Shown here: positions 42,216 through 48,935 of the stretch, one piece after another
How positions within the stretch are numbered: the first letter of the stretch is position 1
Layout of the letters: every line of letters starts with the position of its first letter
Source: Propionibacteriaceae bacterium
GTDB taxonomy: Bacteria; Actinomycetota; Actinomycetes; Propionibacteriales; Propionibacteriaceae
Reading direction: 5' to 3'
DNA: 53,003 bases
NCBI GenBank assembly: GCA_031272505.1
Contig: JAISTQ010000038.1
Span: 1 to 53,003, forward strand
Position numbers and translations under genes: made by a program
The notes under the pieces: model-generated
What the model was told of the DNA's origin: nothing
Databases searched by the model: none
What the model saw: the letters and a program-made list of their open reading frames with translations, nothing else

Positions 42216-44720
42216 CTAGAGCTGCTCGATAGCCGAAACGATGCGTTTGCGCGCGTCCAGGTCCCGGAAGGGGAAGGCGTGGGCGATGCGGGAGGCGTAG
42301 GGCTCCGGGAGGGGGCCGTCGAGTAGCGCGGCCAGGGCCCTTAAGGTGGCGTCCAAATCCGGGCAGACCGGCCCAAAGCCGTCCTTGGCGTACGTCCAGG
42401 CGCCGGGGCGGACCAGGTGCGAGCCCGCGAAGAACTCATCGGCGTCAAACTGGTAGTAGGCCACCGGACGGGAGATGAACACCGCGTCAAAAGCGATGGA
42501 GGAGTAGTCGGTGAGCAGCAAGGCCGTCTCGGCGAGCAGAAGCTGTACGTCATGGGTGTCGTAATACACCACCTCGACATGGTCGGGCAGCGGCCGGTAG
42601 GCGTCCCAGAACGGCTTGGCGTTCGGGTGGGGCTGGAAGGTGAGCTGGAGTTGGTGGGCGGCGGCGAGCGCCTGGAGTTCGGGGGAGGCGAGCAACTCGT
42701 ACCACGCCTGCGCGTACGGCGACTCGGCGAACAGTTCTTCCCGGCTCTGGCCGGGCGCCAACTCCCCTTTTTCGAGCCAACGCCGCCAACTCGGCGCGAC
42801 CAGCAGGCGGTTGGGCGGGCCCGCCTTGCGCGCCAGGGCCTCCAGCCGGTCAAAGCGGGCCATGCCCGTCAGCGCGGTGTTTTTGCCCGAGAAGCGGTAC
42901 GGGGTGTGCTCGCCGGCCACCGCGTCGTACTCGGCCTGGGTGGAGGTGATCAGCAGCGAGATCGGCTTGGGGTTGATCCAGCGCGAGATGTCGTTGTGGA
43001 TCACCCCATGCTGCAAGAAGGTGAAGCGGTAGCCCTCGTAGCCCAGCCCCTTGCCGAACGGGTAGAGCGTCTCCGGGTTGATCTGCGAGGAGATCAGGTG
43101 GCTCGCGTTCAGCATCACCTGCCGGTGCTTGAAACTGCCGTGCGCCACCAGCCGGTAGCCGTCGCGGTGCAGCCGGGGCCAATCCGGGCTGGTCCGCTCC
43201 AGCACCAGCCAGGCGTTGATGTCCTTGCGGACGTTCTGCAGGTAGCGTTGCAGGTGCTCGGCGTTGTCGTGCGCCTCGGCCTCGCGGTCGATCAGCACCC
43301 AGGCGTCCCGGTACCGCGCTTTCACCCAGGGCAGGTGGTTCACCAGCTTGGCCAGCTTGTCGGCGAAAGCCGGCTGCGGCTTTTCGGCCGGGGGAGAGTA
43401 TTCGATCAGCTCACCGGCCACCCGCACCGGCGCGTTGGGCAGTTCGGCGTTCGCTGCGCGCGGCTCTTTCGCGCTCTCGGCCAGCGGGTACTCCACGCCG
43501 TCCACCCACAGCTTCGCCGTCTTCCCCAGTGGCACCCACAGCGAGCGCTCGGAAGCCAACACCCGGCGCAGATAGCTGAAATCCTGGCTCTTGGTATAGA
43601 CGGTCTCGACAGCCTTCCCGTCCACCTCCACCCGCTCGTCGGTGGCGTCGGTGCCGGTGTAGTAGGCCAGCCGCATCAGCTTGGCGCGGCGATCCCGGTA
43701 CGCGATCCGGAAGGTTTGGGGACGTTGCGACTGGTATCCGATCAAGAACGACTGCCGCAGGTCGGCGGGCAGCCGGGTGACCCGGTAATCGCGTACCGTG
43801 TCGGCGTCAATCAGCGCGAAGAGCTGGGCGATCCGGGCGTGGAACTCGGCGGCCAAATCTTCGGGCAGCCAGGCCGTCCGGCTGAAGAACGGCTTCTGGT
43901 CTTCCAGGTAGGCCCAGTGGATGTCGTAGAGCACCAGGTTTTGCAGCCAGATGGGACGGGTGGGAGCGCTCTGCAGCAGCCGCAGGTACCCGTGCTCCAC
44001 CAAAGTGGTGTACTTCTCGGGCTTCGCCCACGAGTCCTGCACCAGCGAGGAGCCCTGCCCGCGTCGGTAGAGGTAACGCGCGTCCGGGCGCAGGCTCAGC
44101 GTCGGCTTTTCGCTCAGCAGCAGGTATTGGGCGAGGAAGTAGGCGTCCTCGAAGGTGGGACGGACGTCGGTGGGCATCGTCAACCCGGCCGCTTTCACCC
44201 GGCTCAGGCGCAGGAAGGCCGAGTTGGTGGCCAACTGGATGGCTTCCGGCTCGTCCACCAGATTCGTCACCCTGGCTCCCGCGCGGAAGCGCCGATCCAG
44301 CCCGTGGCTGGTGTTCACCCGGCCGTACTCATCGTTGAAGATGAGCATCCGGGCCACGATCAGATCCACGTCGTCGTCCGCCGCGTCGATGGCGGCCAGT
44401 ATCTCGGCCAGGTAGCCGTCGGCGAGCATGTCGTCCGGATCGGGGGTGGAAAGCCACTCGCCGGTTGCCTGCGCGATCCCCAGATTCCGCGCCGCGGCCG
44501 CCCCGCCGTTCGGCTGGCGCAGCAAACGCCCGTCAAGCTGCGGATGCTCGGCCAGCCACGCGGTGATGATCGCCGCCGAGTCGTCGGGGGAACCGTCGTC
44601 AACGAAAATCAGCTCGCAGCGGGCCAGCGCCTCCCCTTGCGTGGCCAAGGATTTCAGGAAAGCGGGCAGGTATTCGGCCACCCCAAACACCGCCGAGACC
44701 AGGGAAATGGTGGCGCCCAT
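42216..44720 (-). CDS. Glycosyltransferase family 2 fused to TagF-type polyol-phosphate transferase
   Basis: An 834-residue chain. Residues 1 to about 230 are a GT-A glycosyltransferase (ISLVSAVFGVAEYLPAFL; LIFVDDGSPDDS; QPNGGAAAARNLGI; DPDDML). The C-terminal part from about 480 is a CDP-glycerol:polyglycerophosphate transferase: ITSTQAEYDAVAG, TGMARFDRLEAL, LLLTDYSSIAFDAVFISRP with the YYQFD motif. Such fusions build teichoic-acid-like or other glycopolymer chains at the cytoplasmic membrane face. ATG 44720 is one base from the tRNA-Lys 3' end; no other start fits the conserved GT2 beginning, so the ribosome-binding site must lie in or overlap the tRNA. GGGGG in the tRNA acceptor arm is the only candidate. 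Confidence 0.9.
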   Translation of the reverse strand: MGATISLVSAVFGVAEYLPAFLKSLATQGEALARCELIFVDDGSPDDSAAIITAWLAEHPQLDGRLLRQPNGGAAAARNLGIAQATGEWLSTPDPDDMLADGYLAEILAAIDAADDDVDLIVARMLIFNDEYGRVNTSHGLDRRFRAGARVTNLVDEPEAIQLATNSAFLRLSRVKAAGLTMPTDVRPTFEDAYFLAQYLLLSEKPTLSLRPDARYLYRRGQGSSLVQDSWAKPEKYTTLVEHGYLRLLQSAPTRPIWLQNLVLYDIHWAYLEDQKPFFSRTAWLPEDLAAEFHARIAQLFALIDADTVRDYRVTRLPADLRQSFLIGYQSQRPQTFRIAYRDRRAKLMRLAYYTGTDATDERVEVDGKAVETVYTKSQDFSYLRRVLASERSLWVPLGKTAKLWVDGVEYPLAESAKEPRAANAELPNAPVRVAGELIEYSPPAEKPQPAFADKLAKLVNHLPWVKARYRDAWVLIDREAEAHDNAEHLQRYLQNVRKDINAWLVLERTSPDWPRLHRDGYRLVAHGSFKHRQVMLNASHLISSQINPETLYPFGKGLGYEGYRFTFLQHGVIHNDISRWINPKPISLLITSTQAEYDAVAGEHTPYRFSGKNTALTGMARFDRLEALARKAGPPNRLLVAPSWRRWLEKGELAPGQSREELFAESPYAQAWYELLASPELQALAAAHQLQLTFQPHPNAKPFWDAYRPLPDHVEVVYYDTHDVQLLLAETALLLTDYSSIAFDAVFISRPVAYYQFDADEFFAGSHLVRPGAWTYAKDGFGPVCPDLDATLRALAALLDGPLPEPYASRIAHAFPFRDLDARKRIVSAIEQL

Positions 44721-44721
44721 G

Positions 44722-44794
44722 TACCCCCAGTGGGACTCGAACCCACGACCTACGGATTAAAAGTCCGCAGCTCTACCAACTGAGCTATAGGGGC
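44722..44794 (-). tRNA. tRNA-Lys (UUU anticodon)
   Basis: The 73-base cloverleaf folds completely: acceptor GCCCCTA with TGGGGGT (one terminal G-T and one T-G pair), D-arm AGCTCAGTTGGTAGAGCT, anticodon loop ACTTTTAAT giving UUU, and T-arm GTGGGTTCGAGTCCCAC. The CCA end is not encoded. The downstream glycosyltransferase ATG begins one base after the discriminator. Confidence 0.97.
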
Positions 44795-44864
44795 CAGAAG
44801 CACCAGTGTACCCGTTTCGCCGGGCCGAAGTGATTCCCCGGTAGACCTAAACCTTAAACGTGGA

Positions 44865-45037
44865 GTCTCAAGTAAACAAAACTGGGTCTTTCCCGCCTGT
44901 AAATCCGGGTTTGGCCGGGGGCGAGGTTGAGACTTTTTCGGGCACCTCTAGCCGGGCTATTGCGCTCCCGATTAGTTTTTTCCCGACGCGTCAGTCGGGT
45001 CGGTGTGACTCTGTTCCTCCTCGGGTAGCAGGGTCAC
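44865..45037 (+). promoter_or_regulatory. Structured leader, possible riboswitch/attenuator
   Basis: The 294 bases before the cell-wall gene hold three hairpins: GTCTCAA (44865-44871) with TTGAGAC (44927-44933) followed by TTTTT, which is terminator-like; CCCGAC/GTCGGG at 44982-44999; and GTGACTCTG/CAGGGTCAC at 45005-45037. No plus-strand gene ends upstream, so a terminator here would act on this gene's own leader. Actinobacterial cell-wall hydrolases are often controlled by c-di-AMP (ydaO) riboswitches; I cannot match the full consensus. Confidence 0.45.
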
Positions 45038-45088
45038 GGGGAAGACCGGCCCCGCTGCCGCGCAGAAAGGACTGAAAAGGCGGACGTA

Positions 45089-46456
45089 ATGTACGTTGAG
45101 AATGAAAGGCACGTCTCCAGGCTGACGGTGGTGTGGGTTCTGGTGGCGGCCTTGGCAATTTCCGGGTTCGGAATTGGGCAAGCCGGGCTCGCGGATGCGG
45201 CCACCAAGGCTTTTGCGGCCACCGGAGATTTGAACATCCGATCTGGGGCGTCCACCTCGTCAACCATCTTGTACACCCTGAAGAAGGGTGACATCGTGCT
45301 GTCGAACGGTTCGGCGAAGAGTGGCTGGCAGCCGATCAAGTTCAACGGCGGCACCGCGTATGTGTATGCGCAGTACACCAAGTCGACCTCGACCACCAGC
45401 CCGTATTACGCCAATGCGCCCGCGAAGATGCTGACCACCGCGAACGTCAACCTGCGGGCCAGCGCCTCGCTGAAAGGCAAGATCGTCAAGGTGCTGCAAA
45501 AGGGTGTGGAAGTGCAGACCACCGGCCGGGTGGACGGGAAGTTCACCGAGGCCACCGTGGATGGCTCGGCGCGTTGGCTCTATACGCAGTATCTGGGCAC
45601 GCCGATTGAGTCATCGGGCTCGACCCCGCCGGCTTCCAATGCCATCACCAACGAGACAATTCCGACGGTTGCCGCAACTGCGGTCACCACCGCCGCGTTG
45701 ACCTTGCGGGCCGATTCGTCCTCGACCAGCGCCGATCTCGGCCTGGTGCCCCAAGGGGCGACGATTGGGCTGACGGGCGCGCACATCTACCAGTACTCGC
45801 AAGCGGTTTACGGCAATGCGGTGGGCTGGGTGTTGACGGGCTACTACACCGATCCGACGGCCACCTTCGCCTTCCCCGTGGCTAAGGCGAAGAAGTACGT
45901 CAACGCCACTGATGTGAACCTGCGCGCTGGCTCTTCCACGTCGTCCGAGCTGATCGGCAAGCTGGCGTTCGCCACGCTGCTGGTGAGCACCGGCGTCGAA
46001 GAGAATGGATACACCCAGGTGATCTATTCGGGTGCGCTGCGCTGGGTCTATACGCAATACCTGAACTCCTCCGAACCGAGCACGGCTGGCGATCTGGGGT
46101 CGACCAGCCTCAATAAACTGGAGAAGTACGGCAAGGCGGCGGTGATCGCGGTGCGGCAGGCCTTCCCGGAGATCAAGACCATCTACGGGTGGCGTTCGTC
46201 GAGCGCGTACTCGTCGGATCATCCGAATGGCCGCGCCATCGACATCATGATCCCCGACTACAAGAACAACAAGGCGCTGGGCACCAAGATCGCCAACTGG
46301 GTGATTGCCAACGCCAAGGACCTCCACGTGACGTACCTGATTTGGTACCAGCGCAACTACCGCATCTCGCGCGGCTCCTGGGTGAAGATGGCCGACCGTG
46401 GTTCTGACAACCAAAATCACAAGAACCACGTCCACGTCTCCTTCAGCCCCAGCTAG
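45089..46456 (+). CDS. Secreted SH3b-repeat protein with LAS/M15-like C-terminal domain
   Basis: 455 residues. A signal peptide (LTVVWVLVAALAISGFGIGQAG) is followed by four SH3-like repeats (about 42-110, 118-182, 196-258 and 268-330), each with the NLR.G.S.SS or similar start; these bind peptidoglycan. Residues about 345-455 form a LAS-peptidase-like domain with SSDHPNGRAIDIM (His/Asp metal motif) and NHKNHVHVSF (second His motif), as in the ARB-07466-type domain. It may cleave peptidoglycan stems or only bind them. AAAAGG is upstream of ATG 45089. Long structured leader, see separate entry. Confidence 0.87.
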   Translation: MYVENERHVSRLTVVWVLVAALAISGFGIGQAGLADAATKAFAATGDLNIRSGASTSSTILYTLKKGDIVLSNGSAKSGWQPIKFNGGTAYVYAQYTKSTSTTSPYYANAPAKMLTTANVNLRASASLKGKIVKVLQKGVEVQTTGRVDGKFTEATVDGSARWLYTQYLGTPIESSGSTPPASNAITNETIPTVAATAVTTAALTLRADSSSTSADLGLVPQGATIGLTGAHIYQYSQAVYGNAVGWVLTGYYTDPTATFAFPVAKAKKYVNATDVNLRAGSSTSSELIGKLAFATLLVSTGVEENGYTQVIYSGALRWVYTQYLNSSEPSTAGDLGSTSLNKLEKYGKAAVIAVRQAFPEIKTIYGWRSSSAYSSDHPNGRAIDIMIPDYKNNKALGTKIANWVIANAKDLHVTYLIWYQRNYRISRGSWVKMADRGSDNQNHKNHVHVSFSPS

Positions 46457-46591
46457 GCCAGTTGTTTCTAGCGGAAGGGTCAGTTCAGCTAGAAATAATC
46501 TGCTTTCGGGGGCTGGCCAGGCCCGATCCGCGGTGTTCCAGGGAGAAGCCACTTGGGAGTGCCGCCCGTCCCGTGCTAGACTGCAAACGTC

Positions 46592-46672
46592 ACAAAAGTT
46601 ATAAAGCCAGCAAAAGTTATAAACGCCGCAAAGGCCGCAAACCGAGCAAAGGCTGCAAAACGAGCAAACGGA
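46592..46672 (+). repeat. Nine-unit 9-bp tandem repeat
   Basis: Nine consecutive 9-base units, most starting GCAAA or ATAAA (for example GCAAAAGTT, GCAAAGGCC, GCAAACCGA), ending just before GGAGGGA and the GTG start of the ATPase gene. In one frame it would code Lys every third residue, but no good start supports translation. The 13-bp direct repeat CAAAAGTTATAAA at 46593 and 46611 is the most conserved part. Confidence 0.85.
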
Positions 46673-46679
46673 GGGAGCC

Positions 46680-47804
46680 GTGGTCCGACACCCGAACCCG
46701 TTCAAACCCACGGCCGGGGCCAACCCGCCACTGCTCGTCGGCCGTGGCGAGTTGATCGATCTGTTCGCGGATTCGTTGGCGGATGGTCCCGGAGCTCCGG
46801 GCCGGTTGACGTTGTACAGCGGGCCGCGCGGGGTGGGCAAGACGGTGATGCTGAACGCGGTGGGGGAACGGGCGGCGGAAGAGTTCCAGTGGCGGGTGAT
46901 CCACGAGACGGCTACCAAGGGTTTTCTGGAGCGGATCAAATCTCACGCCGAGCAGATGCTGGCGGAGATGAAGCCGCGCAGCCGAAAGTTGACGGGGGTG
47001 AGCGTCCCGGTGCTGTCGGTGAGTCTCTCCGACGATCCGACTTCGGTGGAGTTGGGCCTGCGGCAGGCGCTGACGGAAGTCATCGAGTCGCTGGAGGCTC
47101 ATGGCACGGGCTTGCTGCTCACCATTGACGAAATCCAGATGGCCGATCTGGAGGAGTTGAAGCAGTTTTCCGCCACGGTGCAGCATCTGGTCCGCGAGGA
47201 TCGGGAGATCGCTGTGGTGATGGCCGGGCTGCCCACCGGGATCAACAAGCTGCTTGACGAGAAGTCGGGCACCACCTTCCTGCGCCGGGCGGATCGGTAT
47301 TCGCTGGTGAACGTGGATTTGGGTGAAGTGAGCGAGGCGCTGAAAGAGACGATCGAGGCGAACGGGAGGTTGATCGGCAAGGCGGCGCTGCAGCAGGCGG
47401 CCGCGGCTACCGGCGGCTACCCGTTCATGATGCAGTTGGTCGGCTACCACATCTGGCGCAAGGCCACTTCCAAGCGCATCGACTCTGCCGCTGTTGAGGC
47501 GGGGGTGGACGCGGCCCGCACCCGGCTCGGCGCCCTGGTGCACGCCACCGCCCTGAAGGATCTCTCCGAGGTGGACCGCACCTTCCTGCTCGCCATGGCC
47601 CAGGACTCCGGCCCCTCCCAGTTGAGCAGCATCGCCGAGCGCATGGAAAAAAGCAACAGCTACCTCTCCGTCTACCGCAGCCGTTTGCTCGACGCCGGCA
47701 TGATCCGCACCACCAAATACGGCTCCGTCGACTTCGCCCTCCCGTTCTTGCGCGAGTACCTCCAAACCCACGGCGCCCACGAAGAAATGGCCTCCCGCTT
47801 GTAG
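46680..47804 (+). CDS. AAA ATPase with winged-helix C-terminus
   Basis: 374 residues. Walker A SGPRGVGKT (47-55) and Walker B GLLLTIDEIQMA near 140-150 are clear; the AAA part continues to about 245, and the C-terminal part (SEVDRTFLLAMAQ; SRLLDAGMIRTTKYGSVDFALPFLREYL) looks like a winged helix. This fits the orphan ATPase class often found with toxins or transposon-type genes; exact role unknown. GTG 46680 with GGAGGG at 46670-46675; no upstream ATG in frame before a stop at 46620-46622. The 3' end is C-rich. No partner gene is evident nearby. Confidence 0.8.
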   Translation: MVRHPNPFKPTAGANPPLLVGRGELIDLFADSLADGPGAPGRLTLYSGPRGVGKTVMLNAVGERAAEEFQWRVIHETATKGFLERIKSHAEQMLAEMKPRSRKLTGVSVPVLSVSLSDDPTSVELGLRQALTEVIESLEAHGTGLLLTIDEIQMADLEELKQFSATVQHLVREDREIAVVMAGLPTGINKLLDEKSGTTFLRRADRYSLVNVDLGEVSEALKETIEANGRLIGKAALQQAAAATGGYPFMMQLVGYHIWRKATSKRIDSAAVEAGVDAARTRLGALVHATALKDLSEVDRTFLLAMAQDSGPSQLSSIAERMEKSNSYLSVYRSRLLDAGMIRTTKYGSVDFALPFLREYLQTHGAHEEMASRL

Positions 47805-47827
47805 GCCGCACCCCCGGCCGCATCGGC

Positions 47828-47961
47828 ATAATCCGCTGAAACTCGTGTTTTTGAGGCACTTTCAGCGGATTATCCAAGCCAGTTTTACGCTCAGACGCCC
47901 GTTTTCCCTTGCGATAGCTCGCTAAAAGTCGCTCAATTGAGGCACTTTCAGCGGATTATCC
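47828..47961. repeat. Paired palindromic repeats at the vapC 3' end
   Basis: A 25-bp block is repeated exactly at 47851-47875 and 47937-47961 (core GGCACTTTCAGCGGATTATCC). Its first copy pairs with an inverted arm (47828-47841) as a perfect 14-bp hairpin; the second pairs imperfectly with 47913-47929 (13 Watson-Crick and two wobble of 17). The stop codon of vapC (47956-47958) lies inside the second copy. REP-like element (inference). Confidence 0.75.
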
Positions 47962-48354
47962 GGGAGGGGCGAGGGCCATGCCGGCCTGCTTGGTGGCGGA
48001 TTCGTCGAGTGTTATGATGTGGTCGCAGCCTGCAATTTGGCAGTTTGCGACGATCAGGGCGTCGGCGAAGTCGGCACCCCGTTGGGCCGCCGCCAAGGCC
48101 GTCTTCGCGCTTACCAGACTCTCGATGGCGAGTTCGTCGGTGTCCAGCAGCGCGTCGAAGAGCTTGCCGCACTCCGCATGGGTGCGTTTGTAGGAGCGGA
48201 CCAGCACCCACCACAGCTCCACCAGCACCACCTGGGTGACGAACCCTGGCTCGGCGGCGGTCAACGAAGCGATTAGCTGATCCGCCACCGCCGTCTGCCG
48301 CGGATCGTCCCGGACGATGTAGCGCACCAGCACATTGGTATCAAGGCCGATCAC
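47956..48354 (-). CDS. vapC: VapC-type PIN-domain toxin
   Basis: 132-residue PIN nuclease. Acidic active-site candidates D5 (MIGLDTNVLVRY), E46, D95/D98 and D117 match the family spacing. It is expected to cut tRNA or other RNA unless bound by VapB. The GTG start at 48354 overlaps the vapB stop (GTGA), typical coupling. The C-terminal codons fall in a palindromic repeat. Confidence 0.92.
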   Translation of the reverse strand: MIGLDTNVLVRYIVRDDPRQTAVADQLIASLTAAEPGFVTQVVLVELWWVLVRSYKRTHAECGKLFDALLDTDELAIESLVSAKTALAAAQRGADFADALIVANCQIAGCDHIITLDESATKQAGMALAPPG

Positions 48355-48587
48355 TTGGCCGCCTCAGCCGCGATGTCCGCATTCATCTGTTCAATGGAGA
48401 CCGGCTCGCCTTGATACGGCCCGAAAAAGCCCGCCAACCGGCTCACCCGCTTCGCCGAAGCCCGAATCAAGAAACCGCCATCAAGCTCCTCGAACTCCAA
48501 CTTGTCTCCCTGCGAAACCCCCAACGCCCGACGCACCTGCACCGGGACGGTAATCTGCCCCTTCGACGTCAACGTCGCCGCAACCAT
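48351..48587 (-). CDS. vapB: VapB-type AbrB-like antitoxin
   Basis: 78 residues. The AbrB/SpoVT-fold DNA-binding start TLTSKGQITVPVQVRRALGV is textbook, followed by a toxin-binding tail (EPVSIEQMNADIAAEAAK). ATG 48587 has AAGGAG upstream and is preferred over the upstream in-frame reading. It precedes vapC and represses the operon. Two direct repeats upstream may be its operator. Confidence 0.94.
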   Translation of the reverse strand: MVAATLTSKGQITVPVQVRRALGVSQGDKLEFEELDGGFLIRASAKRVSRLAGFFGPYQGEPVSIEQMNADIAAEAAK

Positions 48588-48588
48588 G

Positions 48589-48617
48589 ACACTCCTTACT
48601 TGCCTAACACTCCTTAC
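48589..48617 (-). promoter_or_regulatory. Direct repeats upstream of vapB
   Basis: ACACTCCTTAC (plus strand) occurs exactly twice, at 48589-48599 and 48607-48617, 18 bases apart. The first overlaps the vapB ribosome-binding site, so VapBC binding there would block translation or transcription. Confidence 0.55.
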
Positions 48618-48865
48618 CAAAGCCTACCGTAAGGAACCTCACCGCACAAGCCGCCGGCCCGTCAACTAGACAAACCGACCAAAACCGTCAAGCTGCTGCC
48701 TGACCACCTAACGCGACTCTTTCTTGCTGGGGGTCGTCCCCGGCGTGTCTGGTGACGGCTCCGTACCCGCAGGGAGCCCGGTGGCCAACAGCGGCTCATA
48801 ACACCTTGAGCCTATCAACAGGCATCGGTCTCTCATCACTACGCCGGGTTGCCAGCAAATGGGGA

Positions 48866-48897
48866 TTTTTCCCCGTTGCGGGGGTGGCTTATGCTTG
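48866..48897 (+). promoter_or_regulatory. Shared upstream element, copy 1
   Basis: CCCC.TTG.CGGGG palindrome followed by GGCTTATGCTTG; TATGCT resembles a -10 box. The same element lies before the second paralogue (51002-51030), with the start codon 40-45 bases downstream in each case. Likely a shared promoter or operator. Confidence 0.6.
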
Positions 48898-48935
48898 TGG
48901 TGAGGCTCCAAGAGCCGGACCCCGAGGAAGAGATC

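Larger units (their letters stand above)
48588..48935. other. Intergenic between vapB and the secreted paralogue
   Basis: About 350 bases with no gene besides the repeats above. The right end (48866-48897) carries the conserved TTTCCCC-TTGCGGGG-TTATGCTTG element also found at 51002-51030. The middle has no clear signal. Confidence 0.5.

Noticed and set aside
42417-44783. 788-codon reading frame antisense to the glycosyltransferase fusion
   Set aside because: It runs into the tRNA, has shadow-type composition, and the minus strand carries clear GT2 and TagF motifs.
44865-45037. Firm assignment as a c-di-AMP riboswitch
   Set aside because: Gene context fits, but I could not locate the conserved core elements; a covariance search would decide.
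46592-46672. CRISPR array
   Set aside because: The 9-base units follow each other without spacers, and no cas genes are nearby.
46462-46755. Lysine-rich protein encoded by the 9-bp repeat
   Set aside because: Needs a TTG start without a ribosome-binding site and overlaps the ATPase gene in another frame.
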